DNA of 6,602 nt from Candidatus Gastranaerophilales bacterium (GCA_900552525.1 UNSK01000074.1:1-6602); one strand, 5' to 3'; positions 1-5,397 are shown, counted from the first letter of the stretch. The notes: generated by a model from the sequence alone, not told the origin. Made by a program: numbers and translations.

Positions 1-118
1 TTTTTGATATATTAGGCGGCTCTATATTAACTGATTCAGCAAGCTGCTCCTGTGTAATCCCCTTACCTTTTCTAATCTCCTTAACTCTCTTGCCGAATTT
101 ATCTTTTAAAGAACTCAT
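1..118 (-). CDS. XRE-family helix-turn-helix transcriptional regulator, N-terminal part
   Basis: Reading leftward from the ATG at 118-116, 39 codons are present before the window edge, so the C-terminal part is missing. Residues 1-19 give a basic start with FGKRVKEIRKGKG, followed by ITQEQLAESVNIEPPNISK. This is the helix 1, helix 2 and recognition-helix pattern (R-x-x-K-G-x-TQEQLA ... I-S-K) of lambda Cro/CI-type (XRE) DNA-binding domains. A strong ribosome site GGAGG (123-127) lies 4 nt upstream of the ATG and supports this start. The gene is divergent from the exported-protein gene at 307, and the shared 188 bp contain inverted repeats that are plausible operators. The family usually acts as dimeric repressors of their own or neighbouring promoters. 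Family assignment is firm; the target and any ligand or C-terminal domain are unknown. Confidence 0.85.
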   Translation of the reverse strand, partial: MSSLKDKFGKRVKEIRKGKGITQEQLAESVNIEPPNISK

Positions 119-205
119 AACGCCTCCGACAATAGAATAATAGTAATCTTTAATCTTTTCCACTATGCAGCAAGTATAATAAACACACAATATAAATGCA
201 GTACA

Positions 206-221
206 TTAAGTTTTAACTTAA
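206..221. promoter_or_regulatory. Inverted repeat, candidate operator 1
   Basis: A perfect inverted repeat, TTAAGTT-TT-AACTTAA (7-bp arms, 2-nt centre), in the divergent intergenic region. It shares its half-site with the repeat at 246-264. It overlaps a weak possible -35 for the leftward regulator gene (GTTAAA at 217-212, with TATATT at 194-189, spacer 17). Binding by the neighbouring XRE protein is inferred. AT-rich sequence raises the chance of random palindromes, but the recurrence of the same half-site is less easily explained by chance. Confidence 0.5.
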
Positions 222-227
222 AACATA

Positions 228-256
228 TTGCATAGCATTAAAAAATAAGTTATAAT
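228..256 (+). promoter_or_regulatory. Probable sigma-70 promoter of the gene at 307
   Basis: A consensus -10 TATAAT lies at 251-256. With a 17-nt spacer the -35 position reads TTGCAT (228-233), keeping only the TTG of the consensus. Transcription would start near 263, leaving a leader of about 44 nt with an AAAGG ribosome site (296-300) before the ATG at 307. The -10 lies inside the inverted repeat 246-264, a layout that fits repression by occlusion. Confidence 0.6.
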
Positions 257-264
257 TTAACTTA
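246..264. promoter_or_regulatory. Inverted repeat over the -10 box, candidate operator 2
   Basis: A perfect inverted repeat, TAAGTTA-TAATT-TAACTTA (7-bp arms, 5-nt centre), sits directly over the -10 element of the promoter for the gene at 307. Its half-site TAAGTT matches the one at 206-221. The position over the -10 box suggests a repressor site. The likely binder is the divergent XRE regulator (inference). Confidence 0.5.
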
Positions 265-273
265 ACACGTTAA
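262..273. promoter_or_regulatory. Third, shorter inverted repeat next to operator 2
   Basis: TTAAC-AC-GTTAA is a perfect 5-bp-arm inverted repeat at the expected transcription start of the gene at 307. It overlaps the right arm of the repeat 246-264. It shares a TTAAC core with the other two but is shorter, so it could be an accessory site or simply a chance product of the TTAA-rich sequence. Confidence 0.3.
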
Positions 274-306
274 AAAAATAAAAATTTTTGAAAAGAAAGG
301 CATATT

Positions 307-912
307 ATGAAAAAGATTTTAACCTCACTATCAATTATTGTAGTTGCAGCAGCTATAACATATCCGCATATATCACCTAATTATAAATACAAAAAAATAG
401 GCATAACCCTCAATAAATTTTTCAAAGCGACTGAAACCCAAACAAAAAACTATGTCATTAAAAATGGAAGCTTCAAAAACCCAAAAGATGTAATGCAATT
501 TGTGAATTCTTCTTATTCAATAAAGAAGCTTGATGGAATACAAGATAAAACAATACTTGAACTAATCCCCAAAACTGCTAATCACGCTATTTATTACACA
601 ATTCCAAACAAAAATTTGAAAGCCATTTTAAAAGACAATACCTCAATCAATATAAAAATGGCAAAAGAAAATAAATTTATAAAGCATAGAGATGCTGTAA
701 ATGTTTATTCAATAGGTTTACCTGTTTTTAATATCGATTTTTCACCAAATGTAAAAGGACTGCCCGAAAACATTCAGAAAAACTTTAACTTTGTTGTAAC
801 AGAGCTGGGGTACGTAATTCCGAATGATAATGATATGTGTCTATGGAAATTACAAAATGAAAATTGGTTAACAACTGCAGAAACATTCAATACTCCTGTA
901 TGTAGAAAATAA
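307..912 (+). CDS. Unrecognised small exported or membrane-anchored protein, possibly pilin-like
   Basis: The product has 201 residues and I cannot assign it to a named family. The first residues are MKK followed by a hydrophobic run to about residue 19 (ILTSLSIIVVAAAITYP), so the protein is probably exported or tethered by an uncleaved N-terminal segment. No lipobox and no prepilin peptidase site (G-F-x-x-x-E) is visible. The rest is a Lys/Asn-rich soluble domain. Two cysteines near the end (C178, C199) could form a disulfide. The layout of residues 113-175 (ILKDNTSINI, then FNIDFSPNVKGLP, then FNFVVTELGYVIPND) faintly recalls the globular part of pilin-like proteins with an 'ADGT ... VDxNGxKGPN ... 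F.F' pattern. That link is weak inference. The start is supported by AAAGG six bases upstream. The gene is single, probably controlled by the divergent regulator, and ends in a strong hairpin. Confidence 0.7.
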   Translation: MKKILTSLSIIVVAAAITYPHISPNYKYKKIGITLNKFFKATETQTKNYVIKNGSFKNPKDVMQFVNSSYSIKKLDGIQDKTILELIPKTANHAIYYTIPNKNLKAILKDNTSINIKMAKENKFIKHRDAVNVYSIGLPVFNIDFSPNVKGLPENIQKNFNFVVTELGYVIPNDNDMCLWKLQNENWLTTAETFNTPVCRK

Positions 913-954
913 ATAATAAAATCCCGTCTTAATGACGGGATTTTATTATTTATT
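908..954. terminator. Rho-independent terminator, long perfect hairpin
   Basis: A perfect 21-bp inverted repeat (908-928 with 934-954) with a 5-nt loop TTAAT. The GC core CCCGTC/GACGGG is flanked by A/T runs, so TTTTATTATT follows the core on the plus strand and the mirror sequence follows on the minus strand. It begins within the last codons of the gene at 307 and includes its TAA stop (910-912). It terminates that gene and can work in both directions, backing up the rplA terminator. Confidence 0.9.
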
Positions 955-957
955 GTT

Positions 958-985
958 AAAAAAAAGGCTAACCTTTCGGCTAGCC
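958..985 (-). terminator. Rho-independent terminator of the rplK-rplA transcript
   Basis: On the minus strand, GGCTAGCC-GAAA-GGTTAGCC (985-966) folds into an 8-bp stem, with one G-U pair in RNA, closed by a GAAA tetraloop. It is followed at once by eight T (965-958). It starts 7 nt after the rplA stop codon. It marks the end of the ribosomal-protein transcript and shows that rplJ and rplL do not follow here. Confidence 0.9.
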
Positions 986-992
986 GTAAATA

Positions 993-1718
993 TCAACCAA
1001 CAATTTCTTTAACTTCTGCTTGCAGGTTTTTCGCATCAATCTTAATGCTTGGCCCCATTGTTGTTGTCAAGTAAATTGACTTAACATAAGTACCTTTAGC
1101 AGCAGAAGGTTTTGCTCTAAGAACTGCATCAACAAGAGTACCGTAGTTCTTAACCAAATCTTCATTAGCGAACTGAACTTTACCGATAGGACAGTGAATC
1201 ATACCCTGTTTATCAGCTCTAAATTCAACTTTACCTGCTTTTGCATCTTTAACTGCTTTTGCAATATCAAGGGTTACAGTTCCAGTTTTAGGGTTTGGCA
1301 TCAAGCCTTTTGGCCCTAAAACTCTACCTAATTTACCCAGCATACCCATACAGTCTGGAGTTGCAATCAATGTATCAAATTCAAACCAGCCGCCTGCAAT
1401 TTTATCGATAATATCTTCTGTACCGTAGAAATCAGCGCCTGCATCTTTTGCTTCATTAACCTTAGGGCCTTTAGCAATAACACATACACGAACTTCCTTA
1501 CCTAAACCTGCTGGTAATACAACAGTAGATCTGATTTGCTGTTCAGCGTGTTTAACTTCAATACCTAATCTCATATGACATTCAACTGTTTCATTGAATT
1601 TTGCAACTTCTTTAGATACTTCTTGTAATTTTATAAGAGCATCACGACCGCTAGCCGGTTGTTCGAAATCAGCTAACAATTCCTGAAGCTTTTTTTGTTT
1701 TTTAGTTATTTTTGACAT
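993..1718 (-). CDS. rplA: 50S ribosomal protein L1
   Basis: L1 forms the mobile L1 stalk of the large subunit, binds 23S rRNA and helps release tRNA from the E site. In many bacteria it also represses its own operon by binding mRNA. The 241-residue length matches the family (about 230-235). The diagnostic stretch [20 protein letters not shown] is at 124-143. The C-terminal segment [20 protein letters not shown] (209-228) is also typical. The start is supported by AAAGGA (1726-1731), 7 nt upstream of the ATG. It lies 82 bp downstream of rplK, and a structured element occupies the part of that gap just before its ribosome site. It is the last gene of the transcript. Nothing suggests truncation. 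Confidence 0.98.
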   Translation of the reverse strand: MSKITKKQKKLQELLADFEQPASGRDALIKLQEVSKEVAKFNETVECHMRLGIEVKHAEQQIRSTVVLPAGLGKEVRVCVIAKGPKVNEAKDAGADFYGTEDIIDKIAGGWFEFDTLIATPDCMGMLGKLGRVLGPKGLMPNPKTGTVTLDIAKAVKDAKAGKVEFRADKQGMIHCPIGKVQFANEDLVKNYGTLVDAVLRAKPSAAKGTYVKSIYLTTTMGPSIKIDAKNLQAEVKEIVG

Positions 1719-1732
1719 TTTCTTATCCTTTC

Positions 1733-1761
1733 ATGGTGATAACGGACAAAAGTCCTTCCAT
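1733..1761 (-). promoter_or_regulatory. RNA element before rplA, probable L1-binding translational operator (copy 2)
   Basis: The minus-strand RNA reads AUGG (1761-1758), AA, GGAC, loop UUUU, GUCC, GUUAUCA (1743-1737), CCAU (1736-1733). It thus has an outer 4-bp helix, an asymmetric internal loop (2 nt against 7 nt) and an inner 4-bp hairpin. One G (1732) separates it from the AAAGGA ribosome site of rplA. The same architecture and spacing precede rplK at 2247-2276, with compensatory base-pair changes. The fold resembles the 23S rRNA site bound by L1, so L1 autoregulation is inferred. Confidence 0.6.
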
Positions 1762-1800
1762 TGTTTTATATTGTAACTAACTTTTGAGCTTTAAAGAGAA

Positions 1801-2232
1801 TTAACCTTCTTCTTTAACAGTAACGCCCATAGCTCTGCAAGAGCCTTTAATCATATTTACAGCAGCATCCATAGAAGTTGCGTTCAAATCGTTCATTTTA
1901 ATCTTAGCGATTTCTTCTAGTTGTGCTCTTGTAATTTCACCAACTTTAGTTTTGTTAGGCACAGCAGAACCTTTTGGTAAGTTTAATGCCTTTTTAATTA
2001 AAACAGGTGCCGGTGGAGATTTAGTTACAAAAGTAAAACTTCTGTCTTCATATACATCAATAACAACAGGGATAATGTAACCTGCTTGAGATTCAGTTCT
2101 AGCGTTGAACTGTTTGCAGAAATCCATGATGTTAACACCATGCTGACCCAGAGCCGGACCTACCGGAGGTGAAGGGTTAGCTTTTCCTGCTTGAATTTGC
2201 AGTTTAATTTTTCCTACTACTTTTTTTGCCAT
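1801..2232 (-). CDS. rplK: 50S ribosomal protein L11
   Basis: L11 sits at the base of the L7/L12 stalk, binds the GTPase-associated region of 23S rRNA and helps factor-dependent GTP hydrolysis. The 143-residue length is typical. The N-terminal domain shows [20 protein letters not shown] (10-29), including the proline-rich hinge-like stretch that thiopeptide antibiotics target. The C-terminal RNA-binding domain has [12 protein letters not shown] (71-82) and ends with [10 protein letters not shown] (130-139). The ATG is preceded by AAAGGAG (2239-2245) at 6 nt. It lies between nusG (122-bp gap with RNA structures) and rplA. This order is conserved in bacteria. Confidence 0.98.
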   Translation of the reverse strand: MAKKVVGKIKLQIQAGKANPSPPVGPALGQHGVNIMDFCKQFNARTESQAGYIIPVVIDVYEDRSFTFVTKSPPAPVLIKKALNLPKGSAVPNKTKVGEITRAQLEEIAKIKMNDLNATSMDAAVNMIKGSCRAMGVTVKEEG

Positions 2233-2246
2233 TTTGTTCTCCTTTC

Positions 2247-2276
2247 GTGGTACTAGCGGGGGGCATCCCCTTCCAC
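2247..2276 (-). promoter_or_regulatory. RNA element before rplK, probable L1-binding translational operator (copy 1)
   Basis: The minus-strand RNA reads GUGG (2276-2273), AA, GGGG, AUG plus two C, CCCC, GCUAGUA (2257-2251), CCAC (2250-2247). One G then leads into the AAAGGAG ribosome site of rplK. It has an outer 4-bp helix, a 2-by-7 asymmetric internal loop and an inner 4-bp hairpin, as in the copy before rplA. From memory, the L1 region of bacterial 23S rRNA has GGUGGGAGG facing CCUUGAAAUACCACC. That gives the same UGG-purines-GG / CC-loop-UA-CCA layout, so this is probably a mimic of the rRNA site. Confidence 0.65.
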
Positions 2277-2312
2277 GGTATTAGTGTTGTTTTTCTACAG
2301 GGTTCGTGTAAC

Positions 2313-2343
2313 GTCAGTTTTGTAGCTGCAAAGCTGACAGCTA
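2313..2343 (-). other. Two overlapping, mutually exclusive hairpins in the nusG-rplK spacer
   Basis: On the minus strand, TAGCTG (2343-2338) can pair with CAGCTA (2328-2323) across a 9-nt loop. Alternatively, GTCAGCTTT (2338-2330) can pair with AAACTGAC (2320-2313) with one bulged base. The two folds share bases and cannot coexist. No U-run follows either, so neither is an ordinary terminator. They could be an RNA processing site, a pause site or part of a larger rplK leader. The function is unknown. Confidence 0.35.
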
Positions 2344-2354
2344 ACATTTACCCC

Positions 2355-2966
2355 CTATAATTTTTGTATTTGTTTGTATTCTAATTCAACCGGGGTTTCA
2401 CGTCCAAAGATAGAAACCATCGCTCTGAGTTTAGCCTTATCAGGATAAACTTCAGTAATATCACCAACAAATTCTGCAAATGGACCGGATATAATTCTAA
2501 CTTTTTCACCGACTTTAACATCCATTTCGATTTTCTGTGTTTGAGTAGTTGAACGGTGAATAATTTTCTTAATTTCGCTGTCTTTTGCTGGAATAGGTTT
2601 TTTAGCTGAACCAACAAATTTGGTAACCCCTGCTGTGTGACGCACAACATACCAGCTGTCTTCATCCATTATCATTTCAACCAGAACATAACCAGGGAAG
2701 ATTTTTTCTTCTTTTTCCTGTTTTCTGCCGCCTTTTATCTGGGTAATAGTTTTTTGCGGAACTTCAACTCTGAAAATTTTATCCGCCATGTTCATATACT
2801 CAATACGTTTTTCAAGGTTACTCTTTACCTTATTTTCGTATCCTGAATAAGTGTGGACAATATACCAGCGTTTTTGATTTTTCTTATCTGAAGATTTTGG
2901 AGAATCAAAATCCGGAGTTTCTTCCGCCATTTCTTCATTCATAATGTTTTCGTCTTTTTCAGTCAT
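2355..2966 (-). CDS. nusG: Transcription termination/antitermination factor NusG
   Basis: NusG binds RNA polymerase as a processivity factor and links it to Rho or to the ribosome. Residues 33-135 form the NGN domain, starting RWYIVHTYSGYENKV and containing the conserved FPGYVLV (90-96) and W-Y-x-V-R-x-T-x-G-V-T-x-F-V-G (105-119). Residues 150-203 form the KOW domain, with VGEKVRIISGPFAEFVGDI (152-170). The 203-residue length is slightly above the usual 180 because of an acidic, Ser/Lys-containing tail of about 32 residues before the NGN domain. AAAGGG (2975-2980) at 8 nt supports the first ATG, although ATG codons at residues 9 and 13 remain possible. The gene follows secE by 36 bp, as in most bacteria. 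Confidence 0.97.
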   Translation of the reverse strand: MTEKDENIMNEEMAEETPDFDSPKSSDKKNQKRWYIVHTYSGYENKVKSNLEKRIEYMNMADKIFRVEVPQKTITQIKGGRKQEKEEKIFPGYVLVEMIMDEDSWYVVRHTAGVTKFVGSAKKPIPAKDSEIKKIIHRSTTQTQKIEMDVKVGEKVRIISGPFAEFVGDITEVYPDKAKLRAMVSIFGRETPVELEYKQIQKL

Positions 2967-3002
2967 TATTCTTACCCTTTATTTGCAGTTAATCTGAAAT
3001 GT

Positions 3003-3227
3003 TTAATGTATAGCTCTTATCCAAGACTCTATATTATGTACGCCGAAGTCAAAAATTTTATCGACAACATAGATAAAAACCGTGAATGTAAAAACAATTG
3101 CAACAACAAAAAATGTTTCAACAACAACCTGATTTTTTTCGGGCCAGGTAATCTTGCCCCACTCAGTTCTTACGCCTTTAAAATATGTAATTATATTCTT
3201 TTTTGTTGTTTCTATTACATCATTCAT
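3003..3227 (-). CDS. secE: Preprotein translocase subunit SecE
   Basis: SecE clamps SecY in the inner-membrane SecYEG channel and is essential for protein export. The 74-residue product is the short, single-span form common outside Enterobacteria. An amphipathic cytoplasmic helix carries the signature EWGKITWP (22-29). One membrane span follows at about 35-56 (VVETFFVVAIVFTFTVFIYVV), and a short C-terminal tail ends the protein. The start is MNDV. The ribosome site is weak (AGG at 3237-3239, 9 nt upstream), which could limit its translation. It lies between tRNA-Trp (29-bp gap) and nusG, probably on one transcript. Confidence 0.96.
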   Translation of the reverse strand: MNDVIETTKKNIITYFKGVRTEWGKITWPEKNQVVVETFFVVAIVFTFTVFIYVVDKIFDFGVHNIESWIRAIH

Positions 3228-3256
3228 TTCTAATTACCTATATTATTTTAATAATT

Positions 3257-3329
3257 CGCGCCCTGAAGGACTCGAACCCTCGACATCCGGTTTTGGAGAC
3301 CGACGTTCTACCAACTGAACTAAGGACGC
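3257..3329 (-). tRNA. trnW: tRNA-Trp (anticodon CCA)
   Basis: The 73-nt cloverleaf is complete. The acceptor stem is GCGTCCT/AGGGCGC (one G-U pair) with discriminator G. The D stem is GTTC/GAAC with GG in the loop. The anticodon stem is TCGGT/ACCGG around loop CTCCAAA, giving anticodon CCA at positions 34-36. The T arm is GAGGG-TTCGAGT-CCTTC. The terminal CCA is not encoded. It lies between rpmG and secE, a conserved place for tRNA-Trp in several phyla, so it is probably cut from the same transcript. Confidence 0.97.
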
Positions 3330-3333
3330 AAGA

Positions 3334-3349
3334 GGTACTATTAAGTACC
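3334..3349 (-). other. Small hairpin between rpmG and tRNA-Trp
   Basis: A perfect 6-bp inverted repeat, GGTACT-TAAT-AGTACC on the minus strand, ends 4 nt before the tRNA 5' end. No U-run follows, so it is unlikely to terminate transcription. It may help separate the rpmG mRNA from the tRNA during processing, or protect the rpmG 3' end after RNase P cleavage (inference). Confidence 0.45.
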
Positions 3350-3368
3350 ATCCAATTTTGCGAATCTA

Positions 3369-3536
3369 CTACTTAGTTTCTTTATGAGTAGTATGTTTTT
3401 TGCAAGAAGGGCAGTATTTGCTCAATTCTAATCTGTCCTTTGTATTCTTTTTATTTTTTACTGTTGTATAGTTTCTTTCCTTGCAGTCTTCACAAGCTAA
3501 AACTACCATTCTATCGTTTTTACCTTTGATACCCAT
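3369..3536 (-). CDS. rpmG: 50S ribosomal protein L33
   Basis: A 55-residue open frame starting [19 protein letters not shown]33 is a small zinc-ribbon protein near the E site of the large subunit. The two cysteine pairs CEDC (15-18) and CPSC (42-45) are intact, so this is the zinc-binding (C+) form. The [20 protein letters not shown] core (22-41) is typical. AAAGGA (3545-3550) lies 8 nt before the ATG, and two TAG codons stand in tandem at the end. It leads the rpmG-tRNA-Trp-secE-nusG order known from many bacteria. Zinc-free paralogues often replace it under zinc limitation, but none is seen here. Confidence 0.97.
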   Translation of the reverse strand: MGIKGKNDRMVVLACEDCKERNYTTVKNKKNTKDRLELSKYCPSCKKHTTHKETK

Positions 3537-3569
3537 TTTAACTTTCCTTTATATTTACCTTTATTTGCT

Positions 3570-3575
3570 ATTATA
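3570..3575 (-). promoter_or_regulatory. Possible -10 box for the rpmG-secE-nusG transcript
   Basis: A consensus TATAAT on the minus strand, 33 nt upstream of the rpmG ATG and downstream of the flagellin hairpin. The -35 region at the right spacing is only T-rich (TCTTTT or TTCTTT), so support is partial. It is the best candidate for the start of the ribosomal-protein transcript. Confidence 0.4.
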
Positions 3576-3593
3576 AAATTTTGACCTTTTTAA

Positions 3594-3618
3594 AAAGAAT
3601 GTGATAAACACATTCTTT
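3594..3618 (-). terminator. Probable terminator of the flagellin gene
   Basis: On the minus strand, AAAGAATGTG-TTTAT-CACATTCTTT is a perfect 10-bp stem with a 5-nt loop, 83 nt past the flagellin stop codon. The T-rich end of the stem runs into two more T. The stem is AT-rich and the U-tract short, so termination may be leaky. It separates flagellin from the rpmG transcript. Confidence 0.5.
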
Positions 3619-3701
3619 CTTTTAAATCGGCGTATGAAATAATACTAAAATAAACATAATAAAATTGCAAATAATTGTGAAGATTTTGTAATATTAATGC
3701 T

Positions 3702-5375
3702 TTAGATTAATTGTAAAGCAAAAGAAGGAGATTGATTTGCTGTTGCTAGGAGCGTTGCAGAAGCTTGTTGTAATATCTGATTTCTTATATATTCACTAGA
3801 AACTTCTGCAATATCAGCATCACGTATTGTAGATTGCGATGACGTTAAGTTATCAATACTTACAGCAATAGTTTCAAGAGCTGATTCTAAACGGTTATAA
3901 GAAGCTCCGTATTCTGTCTGTTTTCCACTTACAATTTCTAAAACTCCGTCCAATTTATTCAGTGTTTTTCTGGCTAAAGAAGAAGATGAAACAGAAAGGT
4001 TTGCGAGCGCTGACATACTAAAGGCTGTATCAATAGTAATCTGCGACGACTTGTCTGAATATATACCAACTTGAAAAGTTATTTCTGTTTCTTGCTCTTC
4101 TTTTAATAAATTGGCGCCTGGTAAGACTCCGCCTTCTATAAGTTCTTTTAATGCTGATGAATTAACTCCGTTAACTCCACCTGCATTTCCGCTGGCAATA
4201 CCAGTTGTCACTCCAGAAGTTTCTGTATTCCAATAACAGCCTGTAATAGAACCGCCATTTGCGTAACCGGCTAAACCACCGGCATTGGTTGCTGCGTTTA
4301 CCCCACCTGTTGCAAAAGAATTTGAAACAGCACCAGCATTTTCCCCTGCAAGACCTCCAATATTCAAATTACCTTCGACATCACCATGCGATAAGCTATC
4401 TGTAATTGTTGAGTTGTCAGTATTACACCCTACTAGCCCGCCTGCTCTGTATTCCTGAGCTACGACATCAGCCTTTGAATAAGAACTTGCGATTGAAGAA
4501 TAATGAGTACTATACCCAATGAACCCACCAACATCGCTATAGCCGGAAATTACACCTGTAGAATAGCAATTATAGATTTCACTATCATAACTATATCCTG
4601 CAACACCTCCCACATACCTTCTTCCGACAACATTAGCCCCATCTATAGCCAGGTTTGAAATCTTTGCTCCTTCCATGTAACCAAAAAGCCCTTGATAATC
4701 ATCACCTGAATTAATATATAAATTACTTATTACATAACCGTTGCCATTCAATTCTCCGGTAAAAGCATTATTAAGCGATCCGATAACATCCCAACTTACA
4801 CCTGACAAATCAATATTATCCATAAGAATATATTTGCCATCCAGGTCATTTTGAATTGCTTGTAAATCACTCGCACTTTTAATTATAGTATACCCTTCTG
4901 CAAGTGCTTCGTCATTAGTAAGAGGTTCGACTTTTTCTATAAATTTACTACCGGAATCTCTAAATAGTTTTACGCCATTATACTCTGTATTATCAAATAT
5001 ACGAAGTATTTCCGCTTTACGTGAGTTAAACTCCGATTGTATAGCTGCGATAGAATCATCACCATATGTTCCATTAGAAGCTTGTTCGGCTAAATCCCTC
5101 ATTCTTTGAAGATGCGAAGTTATTAAATCCAGATTGTCTGTTGCAGTTGTCAACAAATCAAGCCCCATAGCTACATTATTTTCTGCTACAGAATAAGAAG
5201 AAAGCTTACTTTCAAGGCTGGTGGATATGGAGTATCCTGCTGCATTGTCTTTTGCATGATTAATTTTATAGCCGGTTGTCAAACGCTCAATAGCAATATT
5301 CAGCCTGCCGGTAGCACCAGAAAGACTGTTTTGAACTAGATTACTCAAACTATTTGTGTTCAAAGACAATTGCAC
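3702..5375 (-). CDS. Flagellin with a GLUG-repeat, adhesin-like central insert
   Basis: This is the flagellar filament subunit, exported through the flagellar type III system. The 557-residue product has both conserved ends. At the N-terminus, D0/D1 spans about 1-140 (RLTTGYKINHAKDNAAGYSI at 31-50, then RMRDLAEQASNGTY at 91-104). At the C-terminus, D1/D0 spans about 430-557 (ITFQVG at 432, IRDADIAEVSSEYIRNQILQ at 517-536). In place of D2/D3 is an insert of about 145-428. Its opening (TIIKSASDLQAIQNDLDGKY, then DNIDLSG, WDVIG, FTGELNGNG) and repeats are typical of secreted surface proteins with GLUG motifs. Three cysteines (270, 317, 380) lie in the insert, which is unusual for a flagellin. 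GTG is the start, with AAGGA 9 nt upstream; the nearby ATG is out of frame. No fliW, csrA or other flagellar gene is in the window. Confidence 0.95.
   Translation of the reverse strand: MQLSLNTNSLSNLVQNSLSGATGRLNIAIERLTTGYKINHAKDNAAGYSISTSLESKLSSYSVAENNVAMGLDLLTTATDNLDLITSHLQRMRDLAEQASNGTYGDDSIAAIQSEFNSRKAEILRIFDNTEYNGVKLFRDSGSKFIEKVEPLTNDEALAEGYTIIKSASDLQAIQNDLDGKYILMDNIDLSGVSWDVIGSLNNAFTGELNGNGYVISNLYINSGDDYQGLFGYMEGAKISNLAIDGANVVGRRYVGGVAGYSYDSEIYNCYSTGVISGYSDVGGFIGYSTHYSSIASSYSKADVVAQEYRAGGLVGCNTDNSTITDSLSHGDVEGNLNIGGLAGENAGAVSNSFATGGVNAATNAGGLAGYANGGSITGCYWNTETSGVTTGIASGNAGGVNGVNSSALKELIEGGVLPGANLLKEEQETEITFQVGIYSDKSSQITIDTAFSMSALANLSVSSSSLARKTLNKLDGVLEIVSGKQTEYGASYNRLESALETIAVSIDNLTSSQSTIRDADIAEVSSEYIRNQILQQASATLLATANQSPSFALQLI
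4206..4613 (-). repeat. Five GLUG-like repeats inside the flagellin insert
   Basis: Residues 255-390 hold five degenerate units of 26-29 residues. They begin VGGVAGYS (255), VGGFIGYS (282), AGGLVGCN (311), IGGLAGEN (339) and AGGLAGYA (365). Each continues with an I-x-x-S/C-Y/F-S-x-G-x-V-type strand. A partial earlier unit, QGLFGYMEG, is at 228. The period and the G-G-x-x-G turns fit a stacked beta-helix or beta-solenoid. The units are diverged, which argues against a recent expansion. Confidence 0.85.
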
Positions 5376-5397
5376 AATAACATATCCTTATATATAT

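Noticed and set aside
2278..2306. Possible internal promoter before rplK (TAATAC at 2283-2278)
   Set aside because: The -35 position reads CGAACC, which is nothing like the consensus, so I do not call a promoter.
2381..2665. 94-residue open frame on the minus strand within nusG
   Set aside because: It lies in a different frame of nusG, has a Lys/Leu-rich translation without family features, and lacks a ribosome site. The nusG frame is unambiguous here.
2637..2846. 69-residue open frame on the plus strand opposite nusG
   Set aside because: It is antisense to the NGN domain, Phe-rich because it mirrors Lys/Glu codons, and has no ribosome site.
3006..3233. 75-residue open frame on the plus strand opposite secE
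   Set aside because: It mirrors secE almost end to end. The Tyr/Asn/Cys-rich product is what the reverse of secE codons gives, and no promoter or ribosome site is seen.
3241..3255. ATTATT-TT-AATAAT inverted repeat after tRNA-Trp
   Set aside because: The stem is A/T-only with six pairs and no useful U-tract, and secE must be transcribed through it. Chance in an AT-rich spacer is likely.
3537..3701. Hidden gene or small RNA between flagellin and rpmG
   Set aside because: Apart from the hairpin and the -10 box already listed, I see no ribosome site with an open frame and no strong structure.
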